DNA from: Mesostigma viride | Taxonomy: Eukaryota; Streptophyta; Mesostigmatophyceae; Mesostigmatales; Mesostigmataceae | Direction: 5' to 3' | NCBI GenBank assembly: GCA_009746045.1 | Contig: RPFO01002000.1 | Location: 1-26,873 of the forward strand | Length of the DNA: 26,873 nucleotides | Shown: piece after piece, positions 1 through 6,190 of the stretch | Layout: the number at the start of each line of letters is the position of its first letter | Position numbering within the stretch: position 1 is the first letter of the stretch | Translations under genes and position numbers: made by a program | The notes under the pieces: generated by a model | Told to the model about the DNA's origin: nothing | Databases searched by the model: none | Seen by the model: only the letters and a program-made list of their open reading frames with translations

Positions 1-343
1 GCCGCCCCGATTTGTCACCAAGGCATAAAATCACCTAGGAGCGGCGTGGAGAGTGTTATGGATCCAGCATGCTGCGAGTGTCAAGGAGCGGCGTGGACAT
101 TGTGGAGCCAGCACGCTACGAGCGCCAGCCTACTTAGGCTGTTGGCCCAGCGACAGACCCTTCATCAGCGTCAGTTGCCGCCTGGCGATACAGCAGGGAT
201 GGGGCGGGAGGGGGCGGGGCGTTGGCAGCAAACACAACCACGAGAGTGGCGTGAGGCATCGCATGTGGGCATAGAAATAGCTAAGAGAAGCATTGCCACG
301 GCCATTGCCGCCGCATGACGGCAGCCAATGTATACGAGCAATC
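1..343. other. Anonymous left flank, no gene recognised
   Basis: This stretch lies before the 51-bp array. It contains a plus-strand open frame (46-318, 90 codons), a second overlapping plus frame and a minus-strand frame (130-345). All three are short, mutually overlapping and without a recognisable domain, signal peptide or consistent codon pattern, so none is called as a gene. A G-rich run lies around 199-220. The only structure seen is the short imperfect duplication at 37-127. Confidence 0.6.
37..127. repeat. Imperfect tandem duplication, about 45 bp x 2
   Basis: Copy 1 (37-83) and copy 2 (84-127) both begin AGGAGCGGCGTGGA. They then continue with related sequence: GGATCCAGCATGCTGCGAGTG in copy 1 corresponds, after one gap and several substitutions, to GGAGCCAGCACGCTACGAGCG in copy 2. 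It does not resemble either of the two large arrays. It may be a remnant of a third, older tandem repeat cut by the window edge. Confidence 0.6.
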
Positions 344-2482
344 ATGGCCTAATGTCGTTTCATATTAACGACGCTATACACCAGCGCAACGTGGCCTAAT
401 ATCGTTCATATTAGCACACGTCGCTATAACCCGCGCAACGTGGCCTAATGTCGCTTCATATAGCAACGTCGCTATACACCAGCGAACGTGGCCTAATGTC
501 GCTTCATACTAGCACACGTCGCTATACACCAGCGCAACGTGGCTAATGTCGCTTCATTAGCACACGACGCTATACACCAGCGCAACGTGGGCCTAATGTC
601 GCTTCATATTAGCAACACGTCGCTATAAACCAGCGCAACGTGGCCTAATGTCGCTTCATATTAGCACACGTCGCTATACCCAGCGCACGTGGCTAATGTC
701 GCTTCATATTAGCACACGTCGCTATACACCAGCGAACGTGGCCTAATGTCGCTTCATATTAGCACACGTCGCTATACACCAGCGCAACATGGCCTAATGT
801 CGCTTCATACTGGCACACGACGCTATACACCAGCGCAACGTGGCCTATATGTCGCTTCATATTAGCACACGTCGCTATACACCAGCGCACATGGCCTAAT
901 GTTCGCTTCATATTAGCACACGACGCTATACACCAGCGCAACGTGGCCTAATGTCGCTTCATATTAGCAACGTCGCTATACACCGCGCAACGTGGCCTAA
1001 TGTCGCTTCATATTAGCACACGTCGCTGTACACCAGCGCAACGTGGCCTAATGTCGCTTCATATTAGCACACGACGCTATAACCAGCGGAACGTGGTAAT
1101 GTCGCTTCATATTAGCACACGTCGCTATTACACCAGCGCAACGTGGCCTAATGTCGCTTCATATTAGCACACGTCGCTATACACCAGCGCAACATGGCCT
1201 AATGTCGCTTCATATTAGCACACGACGCTATACACCAGCGCAACGTGGCTAATGTCGCTTCATATTAGCACACGACGCTATACACCAGCGGAACGTGGCC
1301 CCTAAATGTCGCTTCATATTAGCACACGACGCTATACACCAGCGGAACGTGGCCTAATGTCGCTTCATTTTAGCACACGTCGCTATACACCAGCGCAACG
1401 TGGCCTAATGTCGCTTCATATTAGCACACGTCGCTATACACCAGCGCAACATGGCCTAATGTCGCTTCATATTAGCACACGACGCTATACACCAGCGCAA
1501 CGTGGCCTAATGTCGCTTCATATTAGCACACGTCGCTATACACCAGCGCAACGTGCCTAATGTCGCTTCATATTAGCACACGTCGCTATACACCAGCGCA
1601 ACGTGGCCTAATGTCGCTTCATATTAGCACACGTCGCTATACACCAGCGCGACGTGGCCTAATGTCGCTTCATACTGGCACACGTCGCTATACACCAGCG
1701 CAACGTGGCCTAATGTCGCTTCATATTAGCACACGTCGCTATACACCAGCGCAACATGGCCTAATGTCGCTTCATATTAGCACACGACGCTATACACCAG
1801 CGCAACGTGGCCTAATGTCGCTTCATATTAGCACACGACGCTATACACCAGCGCAACGTGGCCTAATGTCGCTTCATATTAGCACACGTCGCTATACACC
1901 AGCGGAACGTGGCCTAATGTCGCTTCATATTAGCACACGTCGCTATACACCAGCGCAACGTGGCCTAATGTCGCTTCATTTTAGCACACGTCGCTATACA
2001 CCAGCGCAACGTGGCCTAATGTCGCTTCATATTAGCACACGTCGCTATACACCAGCGCGACGTGGCCTAATGTCGCTTCATATTAGCACACGACGCTATA
2101 CACCAGCGCAACGTGGCCTAATGTCGCTTCATATTAGCACACGTCGCTATACACCAGCGCGACGTGGCCTAATGTCGCTTCATATTAGCACACGTCGCTA
2201 TATACCAGCGCGCAACGTGGCCTAATATCGCTTCATATTAGCACACGTCGCTATACACCAGCGCAACGTGGCCTAATGTCGCTTCATATTAGCACACGTC
2301 GCTATACACCAGCGCAACGTGGCCTAATGTCGCTTCATATTAGCACACGTCGCTATACACCAGCGCAACGTGGCCTAATGTCGCTTCATACTAGCACACG
2401 TCGCTATACACCAGTGCAACGTGGCCTAATGTCGCTTCATTTTAGCACACGTCGCTATACACCAGCGCAACGTGGCCTAATG
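344..2482. repeat. 51-bp minisatellite array, about 42 units
   Basis: A clean reference unit is 2272-2322. It starts CCTAATGTCGCTTCAT, continues with TTAGCACACGTCGC and ends CAGCGCAACGTGG. I counted about 42 head-to-tail units by their TCGCTTCAT landmark. Recurrent variants are CACGTCG/CACGACG, TCATATTAG/TCATTTTAG/TCATACTAG, and GCGCAACGTGG/GCGCAACATGG/GCGGAACGTGG/GCGCGACGTGG. From 344 to about 1310 nearly half the units carry 1-3 bp indels. From about 1310 to 2482 only a few do (near 1555 and 2212). The unit is 17 codons long, and one plus frame (MSLHISTRRYTPAQRGL) is stop-free, so open frames arise passively. The other two plus frames hit a stop in every unit. I regard it as non-coding satellite DNA. 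Confidence 0.96.
2295..2321. other. Hairpin present in each 51-bp unit (example unit)
   Basis: In the reference unit the arms are CACGT+CGCT (2295-2303) and AGCG+ACGTG (2311-2314 and 2317-2321). They enclose a 7-nt loop (2304-2310) with a 2-nt bulge CA at 2315-2316. This gives a 9-bp stem. The common CACGACG variant breaks one pair and the CAACATGG variant breaks another. I saw no unit with compensatory changes, so the fold may be incidental. Confidence 0.45.
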
Positions 2483-2613
2483 GGCGATGCAGGAGGTACC
2501 AGGCCCACGTTGACTTGTGAGTCGGAGGCCAAGGTATTCCTTGTGAGTAGGAGCATGCAACCTGAATAAGCCAAGGCAAGGTATTGATATACGTATACTA
2601 GTTGATATGATAT
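2483..2613. other. Short unique spacer between array and duplication
   Basis: The 51-bp array stops abruptly after an ATGG at about 2479-2482 and unique sequence follows. No gene is visible. It contains a perfect 10-bp palindrome TATACGTATA (2588-2597) and two copies each of TTGTGAGT and AAGGTATT within about 70 bp. AT-rich sequence follows up to the start of repeat A1. Confidence 0.5.
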
Positions 2614-2782
2614 AATCGGGGTTCTTTGAACGGAGTTTCTTCTATACGTGAATGCGGGAACAAGAGGCCGCTGGATGAGCGCTTATAGGTCGCAGTGTTT
2701 ACTCGTAGCTGTTTGGCTAGAGCTTTTGTGATTAGTAGATGCAATATAGTGCATGGTTGAAAAATGAATTAAATAAAATGTG

Positions 2783-2819
2783 CGTTCCGCGCTTGGGTTG
2801 ATTATACCCGGGCGGAACG
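2783..2819. other. Inverted repeat / hairpin in repeat A, copy 1
   Basis: CGTTCCGC (2783-2790) is the exact reverse complement of GCGGAACG (2812-2819). An inner GGGT/ACCC pairing is possible across a small internal loop, so the whole 37-nt element can fold as a stem-loop. It lacks the U-run of an intrinsic terminator. An identical copy lies at 4159-4195. Confidence 0.55.
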
Positions 2820-2952
2820 GGGCGTGAGGTGCAGTGCCCCTGAAAAGAACAACCTACGCATTATTTAATACTAGCCGTGCAGATTCGGGATATTCTACCC
2901 CCGGTCTGTACGGTTAGCGTCTTACTAGCATCCACTAAACATAAGGGTTTAA

Positions 2953-2960
2953 TGACGTCA
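2953..2960. promoter_or_regulatory. TGACGTCA octamer (CRE/bZIP-type consensus)
   Basis: This is a perfect TGACGTCA palindrome, the consensus bound by ATF/CREB-type bZIP proteins in eukaryotes. It is conserved at 4329-4336 in the second copy of repeat A, but so is almost all of the repeat, so conservation adds little. No promoter is otherwise evident and an 8-mer can occur by chance. Confidence 0.2.
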
Positions 2961-3098
2961 GTTAGCTAGGGATAAGGGAGGTTTTGCGACTAAAAGCCGC
3001 TCTGGCTGGTTTTGTCGGCCTCTTTCTTTGCTCGTTGTCGTTGCGGCGGCAGCCGCAGCTATGGGTGCTGCGGAGCAAAATCCCAAAAGCACTGGTTG

Positions 3099-3118
3099 CA
3101 CTGGCCACTTGGCCAGTG
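3099..3118. other. Near-perfect palindrome in X
   Basis: CACTGGCCA (3099-3107) and TGGCCAGTG (3110-3118) are exact reverse complements separated by two bases. It could extrude as a cruciform or fold as an RNA hairpin with a stem of about 8 bp. No function is assigned. Confidence 0.5.
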
Positions 3119-3133
3119 GTGAGACTTCCAGTT

Positions 3134-3169
3134 GTTAACCGGCCAGGCGTAGTTCCTCGCCCGGTTAAC
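3134..3169. other. 9-bp inverted repeat in X
   Basis: GTTAACCGG (3134-3142) and CCGGTTAAC (3161-3169) are exact reverse complements with an 18-nt spacer. An A-rich run, AAAAGAAAAGAAAAAG, follows on the plus strand. No termination or binding function can be shown. Confidence 0.5.
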
Positions 3170-3522
3170 TAAAAGAAAAGAAAAAGATTACCTCCGGTCC
3201 GCACCTTTTCCCCAGCTTGGGGTCTTTGGTGGGCCGGATGCCGTGACAGGTGCTCAACTGTCGCTTGGTCGGCCCAGTGCGCGAGCTGGTGCTCCGTACC
3301 TGGGATGCTTGCACCCCGGGTTGGAGCCGGATGGCTGGCACTGGCGACCCGTGTCTCGGTCCGCGGCCTGCGGCTTTTTCTTCGGAAATTGCTGCTGGCC
3401 AGCAAACTTTGCAATTGCCTTCCGCCGAGGGGGGGTGGTTGGGGCTGGGGACGGCGATGGGAAAAGCGTCTAAGCTAGAAATTTTTTCCCCACGCATAGA
3501 AACCTCGGGGGGAATGCGGTCT

Positions 3523-3548
3523 TGGCTGAACGGACTCTCGTTCAGCCA
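3523..3548. other. 10-bp stem, 6-nt loop hairpin in X
   Basis: TGGCTGAACG (3523-3532) and CGTTCAGCCA (3539-3548) pair perfectly around the loop GACTCT. As RNA the stem extends by a G-U and a C-G pair to 12 bp. This is the most compact and stable stem-loop in the unique region. It has no flanking U-tract and matches no RNA family I recognise. Confidence 0.6.
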
Positions 3549-3658
3549 GGTGCCTGGGGCTGTGGCCTCGGGCATCCGGGCTGGCGGGGCCTGGGCTAGG
3601 TCCACGTTTTTTCTCGAAGCACCCCGGGTCTATGGGGAGACGGCCATAGCGGTACCGA

Positions 3659-3672
3659 CTCGGGGCCCCGAG
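3659..3672. other. 14-bp perfect palindrome in X
   Basis: CTCGGGGCCCCGAG is its own reverse complement. It is a GC-rich two-fold symmetric site, suitable in principle for a dimeric DNA-binding protein. It may equally reflect the high GC of X. Confidence 0.45.
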
Positions 3673-3864
3673 AGGGGTCATGATAGGCTGGCCGTGCGCA
3701 ATCGCAGTGCAAATGCGCTGGGCCTTTTTGGGCCTGCCATGCATCCACAGCCGCCGGGCACACGCCTCCCGATGTGGGGGGCTCCCGTTTTGCGGCAGGG
3801 CGGTCACTTGTGACAACGAGCAAGGTGGAGTGCGGCTTCAAGGGAAAGCCAGGCGGGGGTGATT

Positions 3865-3992
3865 GGGCAACGTACTTCATGAAGGGCCTTGAACGGCGTG
3901 CCTCCGGGCATGTCAATTAGTGTCACATGTATGCTTCCACTTATTGTTTTAATGAAGATGCTGGTTTTTGTGGGAGCTACGTGGGACATGAA
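3865..3992 (-). pseudogene. Duplicated, frameshifted exon 2 fragment (B1)
   Basis: This minus-strand copy of 4443-4569 differs by one extra base in the run GAAGGGCC (3881-3888; GAAGGCC in the intact copy). It reads MSHVAPTKTSIF and on to the TPFKA stretch as in the intact exon, then shifts frame to LHEVRC instead of FMKYVA. Upstream it joins directly to repeat A2 at about 3991, so the splice acceptor and exon 1 of the candidate gene are absent. Downstream it runs into X rather than into the usual C-terminal codons. The fragment therefore has no start context, a frameshift and a replaced end. The extra base could be an assembly error, but the missing exon 1 and the X segment are not explained by that. 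Confidence 0.65.
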
Positions 3993-4158
3993 TCGGGTTC
4001 TTTGAACGGAGTTTCTTCTATACGTGAATGCGGGAACAAGAGGCGCTGGATGAGCGGCTTATAGGTCGCAGTGTTTACTCGTAGCTGTTTGGCTAGAGCT
4101 TTTGTGATTAGTAGATGCAATATAGTGCATGGTTGAAAAATGAATTAAATAAAATGTG

Positions 4159-4195
4159 CGTTCCGCGCTTGGGTTGATTATACCCGGGCGGAACG
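4159..4195. other. Inverted repeat / hairpin in repeat A, copy 2
   Basis: This is the same element as 2783-2819: CGTTCCGC (4159-4166) paired with GCGGAACG (4188-4195), with an inner GGGT/ACCC. If the minus-strand gene is real, the element lies about 170-205 nt after its stop codon, in or beyond the 3' UTR. Confidence 0.5.
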
Positions 4196-4239
4196 GGGCG
4201 TGAGGTGCAGTGCCCCTGAAAAGAACAACCTACGCATTA

Positions 4240-4245
4240 TTTAAT
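4240..4245 (-). terminator. Possible ATTAAA polyadenylation signal
   Basis: TTTAAT on the plus strand reads ATTAAA on the minus strand, about 120 nt beyond the stop codon of the candidate gene. ATTAAA is a common variant of the eukaryotic AATAAA signal. A canonical AATAAA also exists here but on the opposite strand (plus, 4148-4153), so the direction of transcription through this repeat is not settled by these hexamers. Confidence 0.2.
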
Positions 4246-4365
4246 ACTAGCCGTGCAGATTCGGGATATTCTACCCCCGGTCTGTACGGTTAGCGTCTTA
4301 CTAGCATCCACTAAACATAAGGGTTTAATGACGTCAGTTAGCTAGGGATAAGGGAGGTTTTGCGA

Positions 4366-5011
4366 CTAAAAGCCGCTCTGGCTGGTTTTGTCGGCCTCTT
4401 TCTTTGCTCCCCACCCACCCACCCTTGTCTTGGTTGCCTCTAGGGCAACGTACTTCATGAAGGCCTTGAACGGCGTGCCTCCGGGCATGTCAATTAGTGT
4501 CACATGTATGCTTCCACTTATTGTTTTAATGAAGATGCTGGTTTTTGTGGGAGCTACGTGGGACATGAAGTAAGGTACTATATATACTGGGTGAATGATA
4601 AATAACGGAGGTGAGATTGGTAATATATGCGGTAATGTATATACTGGTAAGATATAAGTGCGAGGCACTGAGATGCGTGCCATGCGCACCAACTTGATAA
4701 GCCAAACCACAATCGGTGACGCAAACTGTCTGAGAACCAGCAGGGACGAATGCCGTGGTTATCAATTCAGGGTATGACTCCCCACGAATAGGCCATGACA
4801 AATAGAACCGGTTAAGTGGTTGAACCCAGATTTCCTGATGCCTGTGGGGACCATGCCCATCTGGGGCGCGGTTACCAATCGTGGAACCAGGCAGCGGCTC
4901 CAAGGATCCAAAGTGGAACACGTACGTGAACATCTCTTCCTTGAACTGCGCAAAATTCTTCTGGAACTCTTGGATGATGTCCATCGCGGGAGGCTGCGCC
5001 AGCACGCGCAT
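4366..5011 (-). CDS. Candidate two-exon protein gene, family not recognised
   Basis: The proposed model is exon 1 from 5011 to 4690 and exon 2 from 4577 to 4366, giving 177 residues and a TAG stop. The first ATG used is MRVLAQPPAM; a second, MDIIQEFQKNF, starts at 4984. The frame stays open upstream into the satellite as far as a stop at about 5171, so the true start may have been lost to the array. Residues 10-35 are amphipathic and helix-like (DIIQEFQKNFAQFKEEMF). Residues 60-110 contain IWVQPLNRFY, WPIRGESYPE and a Cys pair in VCVTDCG. Exon 2 has the strand-rich TSIFIKTISGSIHVTLI, then DMPGGTPFKAFMKYV and a basic tail ending KTSQSGF. Codon choice in exon 1 looks coding (many C/G third positions such as GAC ATC ATC, TTC CAG AAG). 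I do not recognise the family and saw no membrane segment. Exon 2 and the 3' flank are duplicated downstream. Alternatives are two separate ORFs (minus 4366-4566 for exon 2 alone, 66 aa) or a degraded mobile-element fragment. Confidence 0.45.
4410..4442. other. 33-bp segment Y replacing X in copy 2
   Basis: This lies between A2 and B2 and begins with CCCACCCACCCACCC. On the minus strand it codes in frame for LEATKTRVGGW between KYVA (from B) and GAKKEADKTSQSGF (from A), keeping exon 2 open to its stop. That continuity makes Y the likelier ancestral joint and X the secondary change. Confidence 0.55.
4443..4569. repeat. Direct repeat B, copy 2 (intact exon 2 part)
   Basis: This is 127 bp, identical to 3865-3992 apart from one base in a G run. 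It encodes, on the minus strand, the conserved part of exon 2 from the F/M of FMSHV to KYVA. The match stops three codons inside the exon, so the duplication breakpoint lies just inside exon 2 and excluded the splice acceptor. Confidence 0.92.
4578..4689 (-). other. Putative 112-nt GT-AG intron
   Basis: On the minus strand a GTGCGC donor (4689-4684) interrupts codon phase 1 after CAA GTT G. The acceptor TATATATAG ends at 4578, and TA CCT TAC TTC ATG resumes exactly in the frame of the exon 2 ORF. A CTCAC that could serve as branch point lies roughly 35-40 nt before the acceptor. A second AG (CCCAG) 9 nt upstream of the acceptor is also in frame and would add three codons. The interval is AT-rich compared with both exons. 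Phase agreement by chance is one in three, so this is supportive but not proof. Confidence 0.4.
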
Positions 5012-5485
5012 GTGAACATACAAGCACGAGATATAAGCACAAGAGGAGCATGAGATATTAGCACAAGAGGAGCACGAGATATGAGCACAAGAGGAGCACG
5101 AGATATAAGCACAAGAGGAGCACGAGATATTAGCACAAGAGGAGCACGAGATATGAGCACAAGAGGAGCACTAGATGTATGCACAAGAGGAGCACGAGAT
5201 GTATGCACAAGAGGAGCACGAGATATAAGCACAAGAGGAGCGCGAGATATGAGCACAAGAGGAGCGCGAGATATAAGCACAAGAGGAGCACCAGATATAA
5301 GCACAAGAGGAGCACGAGATGTATGCACAAGAGGAGCACGAGATATGAGCACAAGAGGAGCATGAGATGTATGCACAAGAGGAGCACGAGATATAAGCAC
5401 AAGAGGAGCATGAGATGTATGCACAAGAGGAGCACGAGATAAAAGCACAAGAGGAGCATGAGATGTATGCACAAGAGGAGCACGA

Positions 5486-5800
5486 GATAAAAGCACAAGA
5501 GGAGCACGAGATATGAGCACAAGAGGAGCACAAGATATGAGCACAAGAGGAGCATGAGATATGAGCACAAGAGGAGCACGAGATATAAGCACAAGAGGAG
5601 CACGAGATATGAGCACAAGAGGAGCACGAGATATAAGCACAAGAGGAGCGCGAGATAAAAGCACAAGAGGAGCACGAGATATGAGCACAAGAGGAGCACA
5701 AGATATGAGCACAAGAGGAGCATGAGATATGAGCACAAGAGGAGCACGAGATATAAGCACAAGAGGAGCACGAGATATGAGCACAAGAGGAGCACGAGAT
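5486..5800. repeat. 168-bp (7-unit) higher-order duplication
   Basis: The linker/core series TAAAAG, TATGAG, then core CACAAGAT with TATGAG, then core CATGAG with TATGAG, TATAAG, TATGAG occurs from 5486 and again from 5654, an offset of exactly 7 x 24 bp. The copies agree over about six units and then differ at the next linker (TATAAG versus TATGAG). Confidence 0.75.
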
Positions 5801-6060
5801 ATGAGCACAAGAGGAGCATGAGATATGAGCACAAGAGGAGCACGAGATATGAGCACAAGAGGAGCACGAGATATGAGCACAAGAGGAGCACGAGATATGA
5901 GCACAAGAGGAGCACGAGATATTAGCACAAGAGGAGCACGAGATATGAGCACAAGAGGAGCATGAGATATGAGCACAAGAGGAGCACGAGATATAAGCAC
6001 AAGAGGAGCACGAGATATAAGCACAAGAGGAGCGCGAGATATAAGCACAAGAGGAGCACG

Positions 6061-6190
6061 AGAGGTATGCACAAGAGGAGCACGAGATGTATGCACAAGA
6101 GGAGCACGAGATATGAGCACAAGAGGAGCACGAGATGTATGCACAAGAGGAGCACGAGATGTATGCACAAGAGGAGCACGAGATATTAGC
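6061..6190. repeat. Six-linker signature block, copy 1
   Basis: Six successive linkers read GGTATG, TGTATG, TATGAG, TGTATG, TGTATG, TATTAG. The same rare series recurs at 8386-8516, and shortened versions (GGTATG, TGTATG, TATGAG, then diverging) start near 10327 and 10510. Such shared series of rare variants show segmental duplication within the array. Confidence 0.8.

Larger units (their letters stand above)
2614..3033. repeat. Long direct repeat A, copy 1
   Basis: This segment is repeated almost exactly at 3991-4409. Only three single-base indels separate the copies: a run of four versus three G after AATC, GAGGCCGC versus GAGGCGC, and GAGCGCTT versus GAGCGGCTT. The copy runs from AATCGGGG to CTTTCTTTGCTC. 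On the minus strand it corresponds to the last few codons and 3' flank of the gene candidate at 4366-5011. It contains a hairpin (2783-2819), an AATAAA on the plus strand (2772-2777) and a TGACGTCA octamer (2953-2960). The near-identity implies recent duplication or gene conversion. Confidence 0.95.
3034..3864. other. GC-rich 831-bp segment X, unique to duplication copy 1
   Basis: X sits between A1 and B1, where copy 2 has only 33 bp (4410-4442). It is visibly richer in G and C than the flanking repeats and contains several strong inverted repeats (3099-3118, 3134-3169, 3523-3548, 3659-3672). Overlapping open frames exist on both strands (for example plus 3250-3813; minus 3165-3605, 3475-3816 and 3596-3916). 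They conflict with each other, show no domain and are what high GC produces by chance. No target-site duplication, terminal inverted repeat or transposase was found at its ends. It may be an insertion that replaced Y, or the ancestral sequence deleted from copy 2. The open reading frame through Y favours insertion. Confidence 0.6.
3991..4409. repeat. Long direct repeat A, copy 2
   Basis: This is the second copy of 2614-3033, 419 bp long and identical apart from three single-base indels. Its left end directly abuts the end of B1, which defines 2614-3990 and 3991-4569 as two units of one tandem duplication. On the minus strand its right end supplies the last 15 or so codons and the TAG stop (4366-4368) of the candidate gene. 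The rest would be the 3' untranslated and downstream region, including an ATTAAA at 4240-4245. Confidence 0.95.

Noticed and set aside
46-318. 90-codon plus-strand frame in the left flank
   Set aside because: It overlaps another plus frame and a minus frame of similar size, crosses the imperfect 45-bp duplication and shows no domain or compositional sign of coding.
1306-2569. Plus-strand frames encoding MSLHISTRRYTPAQRGL repeats in the 51-bp array
   Set aside because: One of three plus frames is open simply because 51 is a multiple of three. Frameshifts at about 1557 and 2212 are not compensated, and no flanking coding sequence was found.
2967-2977. TAGGGATAA string resembling part of a homing endonuclease site
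   Set aside because: Only about nine bases match, far short of a full recognition site, and there is no endonuclease gene or intron nearby.
2984-3172. Plus-strand frame starting LKAALAGFVGLFLCSLSL, resembling a signal peptide
   Set aside because: It begins at TTG rather than ATG, is only 62 codons long, crosses the A1/X junction and overlaps the minus-strand coding end. The hydrophobic run is not enough to call a gene.
3165-3813. Overlapping open frames of 106-187 codons on both strands of X
   Set aside because: They overlap one another in several frames, are Pro/Arg/Gly-rich as expected of GC-rich non-coding DNA, and contain no recognisable motif.
2614-4409. Repeats A1 and A2 as the two LTRs of a retrotransposon
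   Set aside because: The interval between them (about 960 bp) contains no gag/pol-like coding, primer-binding site or polypurine tract. No TG...CA ends with target duplications are evident, and the B repeats show that the whole segment is a tandem duplication.
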